A stretch of DNA of 64,000 nucleotides from Sphingomonas panni (GTDB lineage: Bacteria; Pseudomonadota; Alphaproteobacteria; Sphingomonadales; Sphingomonadaceae). The position numbers and the translations under genes are program-made. Under the pieces are notes generated by a model. It was not told the origin of the DNA. It made no database searches and saw only the letters and a list, made by a program, of their open reading frames with translations. Shown in pieces: positions 63,246-64,000 of this stretch (its first letter is position 1; each line of letters begins with the position of its first letter). The stretch covers positions 1 to 64,000 of the forward strand of contig NZ_JAKREU010000006.1 of NCBI RefSeq assembly GCF_022664435.1, given 5' to 3'.

Positions 63246-63980
63246 ATGAACCCATTGCCGCTTGCCCTGTTGATGGCGAACGCTGCGCCCGGACAGGACG
63301 TGTCGCCGGTCCGCGACGACGAATGGCTGATCCTGCAAACCGCCGCCGATCCGCTGACGTTGGTCGGAGCGGCGGCCGCGAAGCGAGCGCCGGGTGCGCG
63401 GGTCATCGCGACCGGGGAATGCGACGGCATGCGTCCGGGGCTGTTCATCCTCGTCGTAAGGCCAGGCAAAGGCCCAAGGCCGGCCGATGCCTATGTCCGG
63501 CGTTGCATTGCCCAGCCCTATAGCGCGACGGGACGCGGCATAGCGTCGATCGACCCCAGCTTTGCGGCGATGCGCGCGCGGCCGGTCAATGTCGACGGGA
63601 AGGATATCGTCTCCTTCGTCCGATCGAACCTGCTGATCCGTCCCTATTTCGTCGATCGGGCCAACGACCCGCGCGAAGGGTTGCGGGTCGCGGTCGAGGA
63701 TATGATCGATGGCCGCCGCCGCCCGATCGAGCGCGACTGCAACGCCCCCGAAGTGGCGCGCGGCATCGACCATATCGCGATCGCCTGCGCCACCCAGCAG
63801 ATTGCCGGCCAGCCGGTCTATCGCACCGTGATCTATCGCGCTGGCGACCTCGCGCGCGTGCGGGAGATACCGCGCTGCCGCGACCCGCAATTCTTTCAGG
63901 TCGGCCTGCTGCGCTGCTGGAGGCAGATGGCCTCTCCGGCGGGCAAGGTAACGCTCAAACAGCATTACGTCAGCTTTTGA
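63246..63980 (+). CDS. Hypothetical exported protein (244 aa)
   Basis: The product has 244 residues from ATG 63246, with AAGGAG upstream. The first 20 residues (MNPLPLALLMANAAPGQDVS) form a short possible signal peptide. Much of the rest is basic and polar with scattered Cys, for example GECDGMRPGL, RRCIAQPYSA, ERDCNAPEVA and AIACATQQIAG. The many Cys suggest disulfides in an exported protein. I do not recognise the family. It follows ruvA by 19 bases and the window ends 20 bases after its stop. Confidence 0.7.
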   Translation: MNPLPLALLMANAAPGQDVSPVRDDEWLILQTAADPLTLVGAAAAKRAPGARVIATGECDGMRPGLFILVVRPGKGPRPADAYVRRCIAQPYSATGRGIASIDPSFAAMRARPVNVDGKDIVSFVRSNLLIRPYFVDRANDPREGLRVAVEDMIDGRRRPIERDCNAPEVARGIDHIAIACATQQIAGQPVYRTVIYRAGDLARVREIPRCRDPQFFQVGLLRCWRQMASPAGKVTLKQHYVSF

Positions 63981-64000
63981 CGGTCGACGATGCGTCGCAC

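Overview
The window is a 64 kb, GC-rich, tightly packed chromosomal segment that reads like a sphingomonad alphaproteobacterium (Sphingomonas or a close relative). The main reasons are a PhoK-type alkaline phosphatase, a GapR (DUF2312) nucleoid protein, a RegB/RegA redox pair, many exported metallopeptidases, and families of short GC-rich palindromic repeats between genes. I see no tRNA, rRNA, prophage, transposase or CRISPR array.

Layout. 1-8.2 kb: an exported OB-fold-like protein diverging from a two-component system, a TPR/TonB-C protein, a thioredoxin-like protein and an M1 peptidase with a DUF6702 partner. 8.3-16.1 kb: glyoxalase I, then on the minus strand a response regulator/kinase pair, two beta-carbonic anhydrases around a SulP transporter, and an M14 carboxypeptidase. 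16.2-27.6 kb: two tripartite efflux systems, an MFS/HlyD/OMF set and an RND set. A TetR gene lies between them, with a perfect 20-bp operator-like palindrome in its divergent promoter region. 27.7-31.1 kb: small unknown proteins, a lipoprotein and an L,D-transpeptidase. 31.2-37.9 kb: a cyoABCD-SURF1-regB-regA operon, so a quinol oxidase is encoded with its assembly factor and a redox-sensing regulator pair. 38-44.2 kb: MFS transporter, S1 protease, Nudix hydrolase, extensin-like protein, CHAP protein and exported MsrB. 44.4-48.7 kb: DEAD-box helicase, rpsA and ihfB. 48.8-54.9 kb: beta-helix protein, alpha/beta hydrolase, PhoK-like phosphatase and a DsbD/ScsB-like protein. 54.9-58.1 kb: an ATP-grasp / alpha-E / transglutaminase-fold operon. 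58.3-64 kb: pyruvate kinase, DUF1244, gapR, DUF1003, yebC, ruvC, ruvA and an exported unknown.

Most notable points. The transglutaminase-fold member of the ATP-grasp operon lacks the catalytic cysteine (Pro161 in its place), so it is probably a non-catalytic partner in that poorly understood system. The MFS gene at 16.3 kb has coding sequence upstream of its first usable start and looks frameshifted at the 5' end. Two clean operator candidates were found (632-648 and 21716-21735), plus an unassigned palindrome upstream of cyoA (37980-38000). At least three families of palindromic intergenic elements occur, one of which supplies the ribosome binding site of ruvC.

All calls come from reading the sequence and recalled family signatures. 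No database search was run.
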